DNA of 37,358 nt from PALSA-1006 sp037140475 (GCA_037140475.1 JBAXEJ010000022.1:1-37358), one strand, 5' to 3'. Shown: positions 9,497 through 19,059, counted from the stretch's first letter. Numbers and translations are program-made. Notes: generated by a model not told the origin, from the sequence alone.

Positions 9497-9569
9497 AAGT
9501 CCTAGGCCATATTTATTTTGCCGAAACATAGCAGATTAGTTTGCCATGCAATATAGGGAAAGTCCTAGG
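9497..9569. repeat. Direct repeat AAGTCCTAGG, two copies 63 bp apart
   Basis: The 10-mer AAGTCCTAGG occurs at 9497-9506 and 9560-9569, just before the hybrid-kinase gene. Its core CCTAGG is palindromic. The centre-to-centre distance of 63 bp equals six DNA turns. The copy nearer the gene overlaps its ribosome site. This would suit a regulator binding both copies, but no such regulator is known to me; chance is not excluded. Confidence 0.4.
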
Positions 9570-9742
9570 TGGCCCTGCGGTAATGATGGGTGATGTAACT
9601 GAAATTTTCAAAGCCGCGATTAATTGCGGCGAGGTTTTTTGGGCGATCTTGCGTTAGCACGTGTTTGATTTAATGATGGCGAAGATGGATTTTGTGGTGT
9701 GACGAATACTTCTTTATTTCTAACAGGCTAAAACTTAGTCGC
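9570..9742. other. Intergenic region between kinase operon and cyclase gene, with one hairpin
   Basis: No gene seen. It contains a GCCGC/GCGGC hairpin with an 8-base AT-rich loop (9613-9630). On the minus strand the hairpin is followed by TTTGAAAATTT, so it may be a weak terminator for the cyclase gene, which ends at 9743. The promoter of the kinase operon must lie in this region or in the repeat next to it, but I cannot place it convincingly. Confidence 0.35.
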
Positions 9743-11101
9743 TTAGTTGCCAATCTTACGTTGCTGCTTCTCGTTGTACATCTGTTGATCTGCGGATTTA
9801 ATAATTTGATCAAGGCTGCTATCCGCTTTGGGATTGATCGCTAAACCCACCGACACGCCTACGCTTAATGTTGCGCCCTCAAAGGTGACTGGAGATTCAA
9901 TTCTCACACGCAGTCTTGCGACTAAATCTTTAAGTGCGGCGCTATCCACATTTTCCATGAGAACGATAAATTCATCGCCACCCCACCGTGCTACGGTGTC
10001 GTTTTCACGAACGAAGGAACTAATGCGATCTGCAACGGCAACTAAAATGGCATCCCCCGCCTTGTGACCGTAATTATCATTGATCGCTTTGAAGCCATCT
10101 AAATCGAGGAATAATAGGGCGGTGATTTGTTCTGGCTTGCGCTTTTGCCGTGAGAAGGCCATTGCGGCACGATCTTCCAGAAGGTGGCGATTTGGCAAAC
10201 CGGTTAATTGGTCATACATGGCAAGGTTAGCCAAGTCGGAACGGCTACGAATAAGCATGTACATCATCCATGCCCCTAACAACGCCAGCGAATAAATCAA
10301 CAAACGGAAATAAGTTGCGCCTCGATTGTCATTTGGATTGTGTGGAGAGCGAACGGCAATTACCCATTTGCCACCGGGTACATTGATTTCTTGAGTATGG
10401 ACATTGTCTGTTTCGAAAAGTGATTGGCTACCCAAAACCATGCCGCCCCCCGTACCCGCACCATCTTTGCCGCGAATGGCAAATTCATATTGGGTACGAT
10501 CGACGCCAGCAGAGATGACCTCGGCAAAGGATTCGAGATCAATAACGGTCGAAAGTAAGCCCCAGTATTTTTTGTCGATGTAAAGCGGAACGCGATAGAT
10601 CAACCCATGCCCACCCTGAACTAAATTGATAGGCCCGGCTAGCGCAGGTGAGCCGCTATCAATGATTTTTTTAACCAGTGTCCACTGTTCAGGATGATCT
10701 GGATAATGCAAACCGATCGCCCCTTTATTTCCAACGTGAGGGTAGACATATTTGATGGTGTATCCCACCGCGATACCGAAATTTCGAATATGGCCGTTAC
10801 TCTTGTGTAGCACACTGAGTATGTCGTTAACTTCGGTTTCTTTCAGGCTGTCGTTGCGTACCACTAGGTAACTACCAAGCCCGCTACTTAGGTAGAGCAA
10901 AGAGTTTAACTCGCTCTCAACCTGAGAGCGTAGCTTGGCAGCGAATGAGACGCCATCTCTGAAATGCTCTTTACGGTGATCATCAGCGCGGTTATGCAGA
11001 AACATCTCGCCGGATAAAGCCAATAGCGTAAAAACAAGCAATCCACCGAGCAATGCCAACCGGTGTGTGCGGAAAAGCCGAATATATTTATTGTGTAGCA
11101 A
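9743..11101 (-). CDS. Membrane diguanylate cyclase with CHASE-like periplasmic sensor
   Basis: 452 residues, starting at a TTG (11099-11101) preceded by AGGGGA five bases upstream; no ATG occurs before residue 33. Membrane helices at about 14-31 and 266-284 flank a periplasmic domain of about 230 residues whose first half (SLLYLSSGLGSYLVV) resembles CHASE sensors. The C-terminal GGDEF domain has an intact active site (GGDEF at 374-378) and the inhibitory RxxD site (Arg365, Asp368) five residues before it, so the protein should make cyclic di-GMP and show product inhibition. It stands upstream of the operon that contains the EAL phosphodiesterase, giving adjacent synthesis and breakdown of the messenger. 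Confidence 0.93.
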   Translation of the reverse strand: MLHNKYIRLFRTHRLALLGGLLVFTLLALSGEMFLHNRADDHRKEHFRDGVSFAAKLRSQVESELNSLLYLSSGLGSYLVVRNDSLKETEVNDILSVLHKSNGHIRNFGIAVGYTIKYVYPHVGNKGAIGLHYPDHPEQWTLVKKIIDSGSPALAGPINLVQGGHGLIYRVPLYIDKKYWGLLSTVIDLESFAEVISAGVDRTQYEFAIRGKDGAGTGGGMVLGSQSLFETDNVHTQEINVPGGKWVIAVRSPHNPNDNRGATYFRLLIYSLALLGAWMMYMLIRSRSDLANLAMYDQLTGLPNRHLLEDRAAMAFSRQKRKPEQITALLFLDLDGFKAINDNYGHKAGDAILVAVADRISSFVRENDTVARWGGDEFIVLMENVDSAALKDLVARLRVRIESPVTFEGATLSVGVSVGLAINPKADSSLDQIIKSADQQMYNEKQQRKIGN

Positions 11102-11341
11102 CTAAATCCCCTATCAACTTACGTCATCATCCCAGTAGTCGAACTGAAGATCAATCTGAGACGGCGGTTACGTAATATTTTGCCGAGGTCAAGCAGGATA
11201 AACAACCCGAATTGAAATGCGAATCTTCCTTAAACACCTTGCATGGATCCGCAGGCAAGATTGCCTAGCAAGCACGCTTACAATAACTAAATTAGTTCAC
11301 AACATGATGAGGGTTTCAGCGTGATTCATCTACGAATGTGC
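11102..11341. other. Intergenic region between cyclase gene and motB-like gene
   Basis: No gene recognised in 240 bases. A short AGGCAA/TTGCCT inverted repeat lies around 11253-11266, without a T-run. The promoter of the cyclase gene is expected here on the minus strand but no clear -35/-10 pair was found. Confidence 0.3.
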
Positions 11342-12100
11342 TTAGCCACGCTCTAGGTTGGGTGACAAAATGGTGATGGTGACGCGTCTATTTTTATTGC
11401 GATTTTCCGCGCTGTCATTGGGGACAAGCGGTTGATTTGAAGCGAGTCCTACAGCGGATAAGCGGTTTTCACCTACGCCTTGGTCGATCAGCATTCGCAC
11501 CACACTGCTGGCACGCACAGCTGATAGTTCCCAGTTAGATGGAAATTGTGGTGTTGCAATGGGTGAGTCATCGGTGTGTCCTTCTACTTCAACCGCGAAG
11601 TCTTCTTTGCTTAAAATTTCGGCGACGGATTTTAAAATTTTATGTGCGTCTTCGTGCAGGACAGATTTCCCCGCATCAAAGAGTGAGCTTGCGCTGATGT
11701 CCATGACTAAGCCGCGTTTTTCTAGTTTAATGTTTACTTTTTGTTGCTCCACTAACTCAGCCATCGCAAAGTTTAGTCGGGAGGTTAATTTCTTCATGCG
11801 GTCTTCAACCTTGCGTTGCTGTTCGCCTAAAACGGCTACGCGCTTATCGACTAAGACTTTGTTCAAATGAAGTGGGGGCGGGGCAACTACGTTGGTAGAC
11901 TCTGTCGCCACGCTGGAACTTGATGGGCTATGGAGTGAAATTTTTAGGGACTCACTAAACATTTTGTACTTCGCCTCATTCACAGAGGAGATGGCGTACA
12001 TCACCACAAAAAACGCAAATAGCAACGTAATGAAGTCAGCATAAGAAACGAGCCAGCGCTCGCCGTTGCTTTCTTCCTGATGGCGATTTTGATTTTTCAT
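11342..12100 (-). CDS. MotB/MotD-type flagellar stator protein
   Basis: 252 residues. A positively charged N-terminus is followed by one membrane helix with the MotB proton-channel signature WLVSYADFITLLFAFFVVMYA-like (Asp22 corresponds to Asp32 of E. coli MotB). A predicted coiled linker covers 70-125 and an OmpA-like peptidoglycan-binding domain about 130-250 (VEGHTDDSPI, NWELSAVRASSVV, NRRVTI). MotB works only together with MotA, forming the ion channel that drives the flagellum. No motA is next to it: the upstream gene is a GGDEF-EAL protein, 95 bases away. The partner must be encoded elsewhere. No strong ribosome site precedes the ATG. Confidence 0.9.
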   Translation of the reverse strand: MKNQNRHQEESNGERWLVSYADFITLLFAFFVVMYAISSVNEAKYKMFSESLKISLHSPSSSSVATESTNVVAPPPLHLNKVLVDKRVAVLGEQQRKVEDRMKKLTSRLNFAMAELVEQQKVNIKLEKRGLVMDISASSLFDAGKSVLHEDAHKILKSVAEILSKEDFAVEVEGHTDDSPIATPQFPSNWELSAVRASSVVRMLIDQGVGENRLSAVGLASNQPLVPNDSAENRNKNRRVTITILSPNLERG

Positions 12101-12195
12101 GAGAGGTGAATGAGTTTGCTTGGCGCCGAAAATTTAGAAAAAAAGGACTAACTATCCAGTTTATCGGACAGAATTTGAAAAACTTGAATTGATGA

Positions 12196-14439
12196 TTAAA
12201 CGAGCTGATGCCAACGTGCGATCCAGCTATCCGCAGCTTCAGGTTTGCCGTAGAGATAGCCTTGATGAATGACGTTGCCGCGGGCATTTAGAAAGTCCGC
12301 TTGTTCTTTTGTCTCCACGCCTTCAGCAACCACTTTTAAGCGCATGTGTTTGGCCACAGAAAGAATTGTTTCAACCAGTGCTGCGTCATCACTATCGGTT
12401 GGCGCATCCTGAATGAAGGCTTTGTCGATTTTCAGCTCATGAATAGGCAGGCGTTTGAGATAAGCCAGGGAGGAGTAACCCGTACCAAAATCATCGATTG
12501 AAAAATGGATGCCGAGTGAAGTTAATTCGGTCATTTTGGCGACCACGTCATTGATGTCTTGAATGACTAGCCCTTCGGTTACTTCCAAGGTTAGACGTGT
12601 TGGATCCGCACCTGTCATGGCTAGCACTTCTTTGATCCACGGCACAAAAGTAGATTGGCGGAAGTGGCGAGGGCTGATGTTGACCGACAGGTTGAGCGGC
12701 ATGCCGGTCATTTCTTCTTGAGCAATGAGACGACAGCTTTCGTTCATCACCCAGCCATCGAGCTCAATGATTAAATCTGATTCTTCAGCGAGCGGTATGA
12801 ACACCGCAGGTGGAATGAGTCCGCGCTCAGGATGTTGCCAGCGCACTAATGCCTCTGCGCCAACGCGCGAGCCGTCAGCATTGACCTGCGGTTGTAAGAA
12901 TAAACGCAATTCACTGTTGACAATCGCGGTGCGTAATTCACGCTCAACACGGAAACGCTGTTCCGCAGAAGCCGACATGGCGGAGTCGAAGAAAGCAACT
13001 TGAGAAATGCCACGTTCTTTGGCGCGGTGCAGGGCAAGATCCGCGCGGCGAAAAATGTCTTCAACGGTGTCGCTAGGACCTTCTGGGCAGAGCGTAACGC
13101 CGAGGCTGGCGGTGATTGCAACGCCGTTGCTGCCATCAATTAGGAATGGGTTGCGCAGGCAGTCTTGAATTTTGCTGACCAAGATCATGGCACGGTGGCT
13201 GGCAGCTTCGCGATTAGCATCGAGCCCATGAACAAGTATGGCAAATTCATCCGCGGACAGACGTGCAATAGTATCGTCATCGCGAATGAGTTGAGATAAG
13301 CGCTCAGCGAAAGCGGTGAGCAAGGCATCGCCTAAAGCATGTCCTCGCGCATCATTCAGATGTTTAAAGCGATCGATATTAAGCACGATCAGTGCGCCAA
13401 AGACTGCTTGGCGATTCGCGAGGGCGAGTGACTGTTCCAAGCGATCAAGCAGTAATGTGCGATTTGGTAAGCCGGTGAGGGGGTCGTAATTGGTCAGGTA
13501 CTGAATTTTGTCGACAGCTTGCTTAACTTCAGTGACGTTTTGTTTGATGGCAACGTAATGCGTGATGTTGCCGCCTGCCTGACGAATAGGCGCGACGATA
13601 GCAAACTCAACTACCTCCGAGCCATCTTTTCGACGATTAATAAATTCACCGCGCCAAGATTCCCCACTGGTGAGAGTTGCCCACATATCTGCAAACACGC
13701 TGGGCGGTGTTTTACCTGATTGCAACATACGAGGGTTCTTTCCAATGACTTCATCTCGGGAATAGCCAGTGTGAGCTAAAAACGCATCGTTGACGTATTC
13801 AATACGCGGTTCAAGGCTGGTGATGGTGATGCTATCTGGGCTTTGATCAACCGCTCGAGAGAGTTTCTGTAACTCGGTGTCTTTAGTGATGAGCTCGTTG
13901 GTGGCGAGTTCTACTTCTTGAATGCGTTGCAAATAGCTGCGGCGTGACAGCAGGGTTAATAAGCCGGTAAAGAATAGAATGAACAGCACAAAGAAAAGAT
14001 GCACTATCGGATTGTCGGTATCTTTCGGTGGCAACCAATGCCAGTGTGCGGCGAAGGAAAAGAAAACCATCACGGCAGAAATGATGCCCCCCATCCATAC
14101 CGTGGAACGAGTGCCGAGTAGCCAGCCCGATACCACGATGAACAAGGGGTAGCTCAAAATATTAGGCCCACTCAAGCCGCCGAAGCGCCAGCTAATACCA
14201 ATCTCTAGTAGAAGCGTTAGCCACACCAATAAAAAAGCGGCAGCACGAGGGCGCTGAGCACGCAGCAGCAACAAGGCTAAAGCCCCAACTGGCGCGACAG
14301 CGAAATTGAGTAAAACTTGCGCTCTGGGAATTGAGCTATCTAAAGCCAGTCCGACAGCAAAGATGAGCGCGGCCAGAGTGACTGACCAAGCGGTGAAAGT
14401 GATAAAGCGTAGCGATAATTGATCCATTGGTTGACTCAT
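12196..14439 (-). CDS. Membrane PAS-GGDEF-EAL protein, probable c-di-GMP phosphodiesterase
   Basis: 747 residues. About six hydrophobic helices fill residues 10-165 (MASE-like sensor region). A coiled segment leads to a PAS domain (about 190-305, ending in the usual PAC IKQNVTE), a GGDEF domain (about 312-485) and an EAL domain (about 495-740). The GGDEF signature is degenerate (SADEF, 395-399), so cyclase activity is unlikely; it may bind GTP as a regulator. The EAL domain keeps EALVRW (529-534), NISPRHF, EVTEG, IDDFGTGYSSL, KIDKAF and AEGVET, and should hydrolyse cyclic di-GMP. It precedes motB on the same strand, in keeping with control of motility. It starts at an ATG after GGGGGC. Confidence 0.93.
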   Translation of the reverse strand: MSQPMDQLSLRFITFTAWSVTLAALIFAVGLALDSSIPRAQVLLNFAVAPVGALALLLLRAQRPRAAAFLLVWLTLLLEIGISWRFGGLSGPNILSYPLFIVVSGWLLGTRSTVWMGGIISAVMVFFSFAAHWHWLPPKDTDNPIVHLFFVLFILFFTGLLTLLSRRSYLQRIQEVELATNELITKDTELQKLSRAVDQSPDSITITSLEPRIEYVNDAFLAHTGYSRDEVIGKNPRMLQSGKTPPSVFADMWATLTSGESWRGEFINRRKDGSEVVEFAIVAPIRQAGGNITHYVAIKQNVTEVKQAVDKIQYLTNYDPLTGLPNRTLLLDRLEQSLALANRQAVFGALIVLNIDRFKHLNDARGHALGDALLTAFAERLSQLIRDDDTIARLSADEFAILVHGLDANREAASHRAMILVSKIQDCLRNPFLIDGSNGVAITASLGVTLCPEGPSDTVEDIFRRADLALHRAKERGISQVAFFDSAMSASAEQRFRVERELRTAIVNSELRLFLQPQVNADGSRVGAEALVRWQHPERGLIPPAVFIPLAEESDLIIELDGWVMNESCRLIAQEEMTGMPLNLSVNISPRHFRQSTFVPWIKEVLAMTGADPTRLTLEVTEGLVIQDINDVVAKMTELTSLGIHFSIDDFGTGYSSLAYLKRLPIHELKIDKAFIQDAPTDSDDAALVETILSVAKHMRLKVVAEGVETKEQADFLNARGNVIHQGYLYGKPEAADSWIARWHQLV

Positions 14440-14484
14440 TTTGCCCCCAATTGCAAATTACATTATCTCAATATAAACAGATTG

Positions 14485-15714
14485 TTAACTATTTTCTAGA
14501 GCGTTGGCCACCGCCACTACGCGTGCTGCACGAACCTGTTCGGCAATGAGCGTTTTGTCTGCACATGCTCGCGCAATGTCACCCGCATTAACTGCTTGTG
14601 CGGCACGGGCACAATTGAGCAGGTAAGCGCCTGGCGGATAAGTGTCGCCTTCGTGGCCTGTGCGACCACGGGCGTCAGCGGCACAGGCTTGCAGGATAAG
14701 GGCGAACCGTTCTGGTTTGCGCCAGAGGTCACAGCTATCAAAGAGCTTAACAAGGGTGTCGGCACGCAGTTCTTCCGCACGGTGAATGTTGCCGTGATGT
14801 TTCGCCACCAGTATTGCCAAGTCGCGACATTCTGCGGGCACGCGCAGTCGTTCACAAAATTTCTTGAGTAAGTTAACACTGCGTTCTTCGTGGCCGATGT
14901 GGCGCGGTAGCATCTCTTTGGAAGTGGTGGCTTTGCCAAGATCATGCGTCAGTGCGGCGAAGCGCACTTCCAGAGAGTAGTTGTGTTGCGCGGTGTCATC
15001 CAGCACCAACAGGGTGTGAATGCCGCAGTCGATTTCGGGATGATGTTTTTCCGGTTGTGGTACGCCAAATAAAGCGTCCACTTCAGGCATGATTTTTTTC
15101 AGCGCTCCGCAGTCGCGCAGAGTGGTAAAAAAACGCGAAGGATTATTTTCCATCAGACCGCGGGCTAATTCTTGCCAAACACGTTCCGCGACCAGTGCAT
15201 CGACTTCGCCGTTATCAACCATGGCACACATCAGCGCTAAAGTTTCCGGTGCAATGGTGAAATTGAAGCGCGCCACAAAACGTGCAGCACGCAAAATGCG
15301 TACTGGGTCTTCAGCGAAGGCCTCACTAACATGGCGCAACACGCCAGCTTTTAAATCGGCTTGACCGTGGTAGGGGTCAATCAGATTGCCGTCAGTGTCT
15401 TGAGCGATGGCATTCACGGTGAAGTCGCGTCGAGATAAATCTTGTTCAAGCGTGACGTCGGGAGAGGCGTAAACGGTGAAGCCTTTGTAGCCTTGTGCCA
15501 CTTTGCGCTCAGTGCGCGCCAGTGCATATTCTTCGTGAGTTTTTGGGTGCAAAAAAACAGGGAAGTCGCTCCCCACCGGTTTAAAGCCACGTGCAGTCAT
15601 CTGCTCCGGCGTGCTACCGACCACCACCCAATCGTGATCTTTGATGGGTAAGCCGAGCAGTCGGTCACGCACCGCGCCCCCCACGCAATAAATTTCTAAT
15701 TCATCACTTTTCAT
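14485..15714 (-). CDS. cca: CCA-adding enzyme / multifunctional tRNA nucleotidyltransferase
   Basis: 409 residues from the ATG at 15712-15714; this start was chosen because the product MKSDELEIYCVGGAVRD then begins like other Cca proteins and has their usual length (E. coli 412). An open frame continues 27 codons further upstream inside slt but is not Cca-like. Nucleotidyltransferase motifs: GGAVRDRLLG, the metal-binding DHD, and RRDFTVNAIA. The second half carries an HD-type phosphohydrolase region (THDLGK and surrounding His residues), as in the bacterial multifunctional type. It adds or repairs the 3' CCA end of tRNAs. Its start overlaps the end of slt by 11 bases. Confidence 0.96.
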   Translation of the reverse strand: MKSDELEIYCVGGAVRDRLLGLPIKDHDWVVVGSTPEQMTARGFKPVGSDFPVFLHPKTHEEYALARTERKVAQGYKGFTVYASPDVTLEQDLSRRDFTVNAIAQDTDGNLIDPYHGQADLKAGVLRHVSEAFAEDPVRILRAARFVARFNFTIAPETLALMCAMVDNGEVDALVAERVWQELARGLMENNPSRFFTTLRDCGALKKIMPEVDALFGVPQPEKHHPEIDCGIHTLLVLDDTAQHNYSLEVRFAALTHDLGKATTSKEMLPRHIGHEERSVNLLKKFCERLRVPAECRDLAILVAKHHGNIHRAEELRADTLVKLFDSCDLWRKPERFALILQACAADARGRTGHEGDTYPPGAYLLNCARAAQAVNAGDIARACADKTLIAEQVRAARVVAVANALENS

Positions 15715-17632
15715 CAGGGATAGGTTTCTGGTTTTCAGGCGTTTTGGCTTCAATAATGCCCAAACGCTGCTTGAGCGAAACGGAAGGTTGGCCAAATAGT
15801 TTGGAGTAATAAACCGTGTTGCTCATGACTTTCTTCACATAATCACGCGTTTCATCAAAGGGGATGCACTCCGCATAGATTGCGCCTTCGAGAGGAATAT
15901 TGCCGCGCCAATGACGTGCACGGCCGGGGCCTGCGTTGTAAGCAGCAGAGGCCATTGCGGCATTATTATCAAAAGAGGACAGCACGTTTTTCATGTAATA
16001 GGTGCCGAGTTTTAAATTGACTTCGGTGTCGTGAATCAGCGCGCTGCGATAATCGCGCATGCCCATTTTGCGTGCTACCCACTTTGCCGTGGCAGGCATA
16101 ATTTGCATTAATCCGGCAGCACCTACATTAGATTTCGCATGGGTGGCAAAGCGGCTTTCTTGGCGCATTAAGCCGTACACCCACGCCTCTTCAAGTCCGT
16201 GTTCGCGCAATTTCCCTTGTAAATTTTCTCGGAACGGAGCGGGGTAGCGTAAGTTAAAATCATGCAATGTTGCGGTGCGATCAGCGGCGTTAATCGAGCG
16301 ATCAAACATGCCATTTTTCTGTGCTAACTCAGCCGCAACCAGCAATTTTTTGTCATCAAAATTACGCGTGGCCCACGCCCATTCTTTGGAGGCTTCGGTG
16401 CGCAGTTCCATGCGATATAAAGCAAAAGTGCGCTGTATGGCGGGGAGTGCTTCCATCCAATGAAGCTCTTCTTTGCTGGGTTGGTAACTCGCGGTAACAA
16501 TGCCGGCCGCAGGTGAGGTGCCCAATTCTTCAGCAGAGAGTTGGCCGTAAAAATTATATTCGCGGCTGAGTTCGGTAAAAATTGTTTGTGCTTCATTATT
16601 GCGGCCAAATGATTTAAGCGCGCGCGCCTTCCAATAACGCCAGGCCCCTTCGCGTTGTTGGCTTGGCGGCATCGCAGTAATGCTGACCCAAACCTCATGC
16701 CAATTTTGTGCGCGCAGTGCAGCACGTGTACGCCAAGCTAATTGCAATTCATTTAAGGGAGTGTCGCCTGCAGCTTTGAACCATTCTAGTGAACGTGGAT
16801 TTTGTGCACGAGCAGCTTCAAATGCTAATCTGCCTAGAAAGTAACGTTGTTCGGCTTCGGGAAAATTGACCGCTATTTTTTGCCATTCCGTATAGGCCAG
16901 TTGCGGTAGCTGTTTTGCCAAACGCTGCAAAGCAAATGACACGACAACTCTTTCGCCTTCGCTAAATTTATTAGGGGTGCGTTTGTTGAGGAAGCGCTCA
17001 GGGTCGGCGGAGGCTTTGTCTAAATCGGCAATGGGGAATTCATATTTTTTCGGTAGTTTTACAGCGAGTTGTTTTGCCAACGTAACGTTGCCATTCTCCA
17101 GCGCTAAACGGATGCGAACCAAAATATCCTGCTCAGAAATAAAACCTTTGCTGAACGCAGCCTCGAAAATGGTTGAGCAGCTTTCGGGTTGGCCAGTGCC
17201 GGTAAACCATTTTTCACGCGCTTCAATGAGCGCAGGAACTTCGTCAATTTGCGCATGTTGTTGAATAGCGTAGCAACTTAACTCTGCGTCCACGTTAATC
17301 GCACGAGTAAATTCAGCGGCAAATTCATTCCAACGTTGTTTCATGGCTAAACGCTTGAGCCACTCGTTGCGGAATTGGCTCATCACAGGTGAATCCACAG
17401 GTCGCGCCAAAAATTGTTTTATGGCAGCGCTATCCCCGTTGTCCCATCGCATCCGCAATTGGTAATAGGTGAGATAAGGTTCGAGCGGGGAGTTTTTTAG
17501 GCGTGAAACCATTCGCTCAAGTTGAGCAGCGTTTCCTTTTTGAAAGGCTTCGCGTGCGGCGAGGAAATCCTCGTCCTGATTTGCCACCGAAACAGCGGGA
17601 ATGAGTAACAGAAAAAGCAGTAAAAACTTCAT
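15704..17632 (-). CDS. slt: Soluble lytic murein transglycosylase
   Basis: 642 residues from the ATG at 17630-17632, preferred over an upstream TTG because it places a clean signal peptide (MKFLLLFLLLIPAVSVA) at the N-terminus. The long middle part is the alpha-helical superhelix of Slt70-type enzymes. The C-terminal domain has the GEWL fold with the catalytic Glu492 in RQESRF and the motifs GAAGLMQIMPATA and AAYNAGPGRA. It cleaves peptidoglycan glycan strands with formation of 1,6-anhydro-MurNAc ends, the same products that AmpD (26040) later processes. It lies between the LRR-kinase gene (gap 41 bases) and cca. Confidence 0.95.
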   Translation of the reverse strand: MKFLLLFLLLIPAVSVANQDEDFLAAREAFQKGNAAQLERMVSRLKNSPLEPYLTYYQLRMRWDNGDSAAIKQFLARPVDSPVMSQFRNEWLKRLAMKQRWNEFAAEFTRAINVDAELSCYAIQQHAQIDEVPALIEAREKWFTGTGQPESCSTIFEAAFSKGFISEQDILVRIRLALENGNVTLAKQLAVKLPKKYEFPIADLDKASADPERFLNKRTPNKFSEGERVVVSFALQRLAKQLPQLAYTEWQKIAVNFPEAEQRYFLGRLAFEAARAQNPRSLEWFKAAGDTPLNELQLAWRTRAALRAQNWHEVWVSITAMPPSQQREGAWRYWKARALKSFGRNNEAQTIFTELSREYNFYGQLSAEELGTSPAAGIVTASYQPSKEELHWMEALPAIQRTFALYRMELRTEASKEWAWATRNFDDKKLLVAAELAQKNGMFDRSINAADRTATLHDFNLRYPAPFRENLQGKLREHGLEEAWVYGLMRQESRFATHAKSNVGAAGLMQIMPATAKWVARKMGMRDYRSALIHDTEVNLKLGTYYMKNVLSSFDNNAAMASAAYNAGPGRARHWRGNIPLEGAIYAECIPFDETRDYVKKVMSNTVYYSKLFGQPSVSLKQRLGIIEAKTPENQKPIPDEK

Positions 17633-17673
17633 GGAGGGTACGTTCAGATCACACAGGCGCAAGGATAACAAAG

Positions 17674-18978
17674 TTAAGTGCTCATTGCCTGTAGCGTTTG
17701 CAGAATTTCGACAAATAGAGGTCGTGTTGCTGGGGTGGGGTTGGCGCAGCGAAGATGAAGCTGTGTGAGCTTTGCAGTGATTTCATGGCGAGGTGTGTGT
17801 GCAATAAGCTCTTCCAGTAGGTTGGCAAAGGCCAAAACCTCGATCTGTTGGAGTGAAGTCGCGTCACTTTCGTTGACAATAAAGGAAGCCGCGCCAAAGT
17901 CGCCGAGCAAGGCTTCGCCGGATGGGTTAAACAAAATGTTGTGTGCGTAGAGATCGCCGTGCATCACACCACGACGATGCAGATGCTCGGCCGCTGAAGC
18001 GATGCTCAGCGCAATGCTCAAAGCGGCGTCAACGGAAAAATGTGTGTCTGCAGGATAGATGTCCCGGGTGCAGGAGGCGAGGCTGGGCGGTGCGGCCAAA
18101 TTAGCAAAATCAGGGGACACCAATGTCATCACAAGTCCGTGCAAATCTTCAGGATGCCCGTCGACTTTGCCGTGAGTGCCAATTAAATTGGGATGGGTGC
18201 CAGCGTGGATACTGCTTGCCATTTCACTCCGCGGTAGCCCGTCGCTAGTAAGCGCCCCTTTAAAGAGTTTTACCGCAACATTTTGATTATATTTAGATAT
18301 ATGTTTTGCGTGGTGAATAATGCCAGAGGCCCCTTCGCCTAATTTGTGCTGTATTTGTAACGTTTCCCATGCGATTTCAGCAATGGGGTTGTGGTCGAGC
18401 GCGGCTGTTTCGACGGCCTCGCAAAAAGGATTGCCGGCATAGGCGAGCCAGGCCAGGCGAGGGAGTTTAAGCAACCAAGCGGGTAGCGAGGAGAGTTGGT
18501 TTGCCGCGATACGAATGAGTTCTAGATTGACGCAGTTCGACAATTCATCTGGCAGGTGTTGCAATTGGTTTCCTGCCAGCATGAGTTTTTGTAGTTGCGT
18601 GCATTGACCTAACTCAGCGGGCAATTCACTGATTTGGTTGTCGGTCAAAATTAACCATCGTAGTTGTTTAGGTAGTGCGCTAGCTGGTACATGAGAAATT
18701 TTATTGGCTTTAAAACCCACCATGCTGAGCAGTTCGCATTGGCCGATGGCCTTTGGTAATTCGGTAAATTGATTGTTTGAGCAAAACAGCACGCGCAATT
18801 TATGCAGGCGCGTTAGATCAGCCGGCAATGAACGCAGCGCATTATTCGAGAGGTCGAGAATCTCAAGCGTGTCAGCCAGCTGGAAAATCTCAGGCGGAAA
18901 TTCGCTGAGTCCACCAGCTAAATTTAAGCGCTGACTTCCGGCGAGGGCGCCGCTACGAAGTTGTTCAAGATTATTCAT
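17674..18978 (-). CDS. Leucine-rich-repeat protein fused to a Ser/Thr-kinase-like domain
   Basis: 434 residues. Residues 15-190 contain about seven leucine-rich repeats of the LxxLxLxxNxLxxLP type (for example LEILDLSNNALRSLP and LQKLMLAGNQLQHLP). Residues 205-434 look like a eukaryotic-type kinase: Gly-rich loop GEGASG (214-219), Lys237 in VAVKLF, Glu252 as likely helix-C partner, catalytic HGDLYAHN (Asp342, Asn347) and DFG at 360-362. HGD instead of HRD makes it a non-RD kinase, but catalytic residues are present. There is no membrane helix, so it is cytosolic. Its targets are unknown. It seems to begin the run LRR-kinase, slt, cca. The ATG has no clear ribosome site. Confidence 0.9.
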   Translation of the reverse strand: MNNLEQLRSGALAGSQRLNLAGGLSEFPPEIFQLADTLEILDLSNNALRSLPADLTRLHKLRVLFCSNNQFTELPKAIGQCELLSMVGFKANKISHVPASALPKQLRWLILTDNQISELPAELGQCTQLQKLMLAGNQLQHLPDELSNCVNLELIRIAANQLSSLPAWLLKLPRLAWLAYAGNPFCEAVETAALDHNPIAEIAWETLQIQHKLGEGASGIIHHAKHISKYNQNVAVKLFKGALTSDGLPRSEMASSIHAGTHPNLIGTHGKVDGHPEDLHGLVMTLVSPDFANLAAPPSLASCTRDIYPADTHFSVDAALSIALSIASAAEHLHRRGVMHGDLYAHNILFNPSGEALLGDFGAASFIVNESDATSLQQIEVLAFANLLEELIAHTPRHEITAKLTQLHLRCANPTPATRPLFVEILQTLQAMST

Positions 18979-19059
18979 GGAGAGTTGGCTACTAAGTACC
19001 TTGAGGAAGCTACTCCCAAAGTGAGGTCAGCGTTAGAACGACTTGCAAGTGTTTACCAT

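Noticed and set aside
9613..9640. Plus-strand terminator at the GCCGC/GCGGC hairpin
   Set aside because: The T-run begins four bases after the stem and no plus-strand gene precedes it; kept only as a weak minus-strand candidate.
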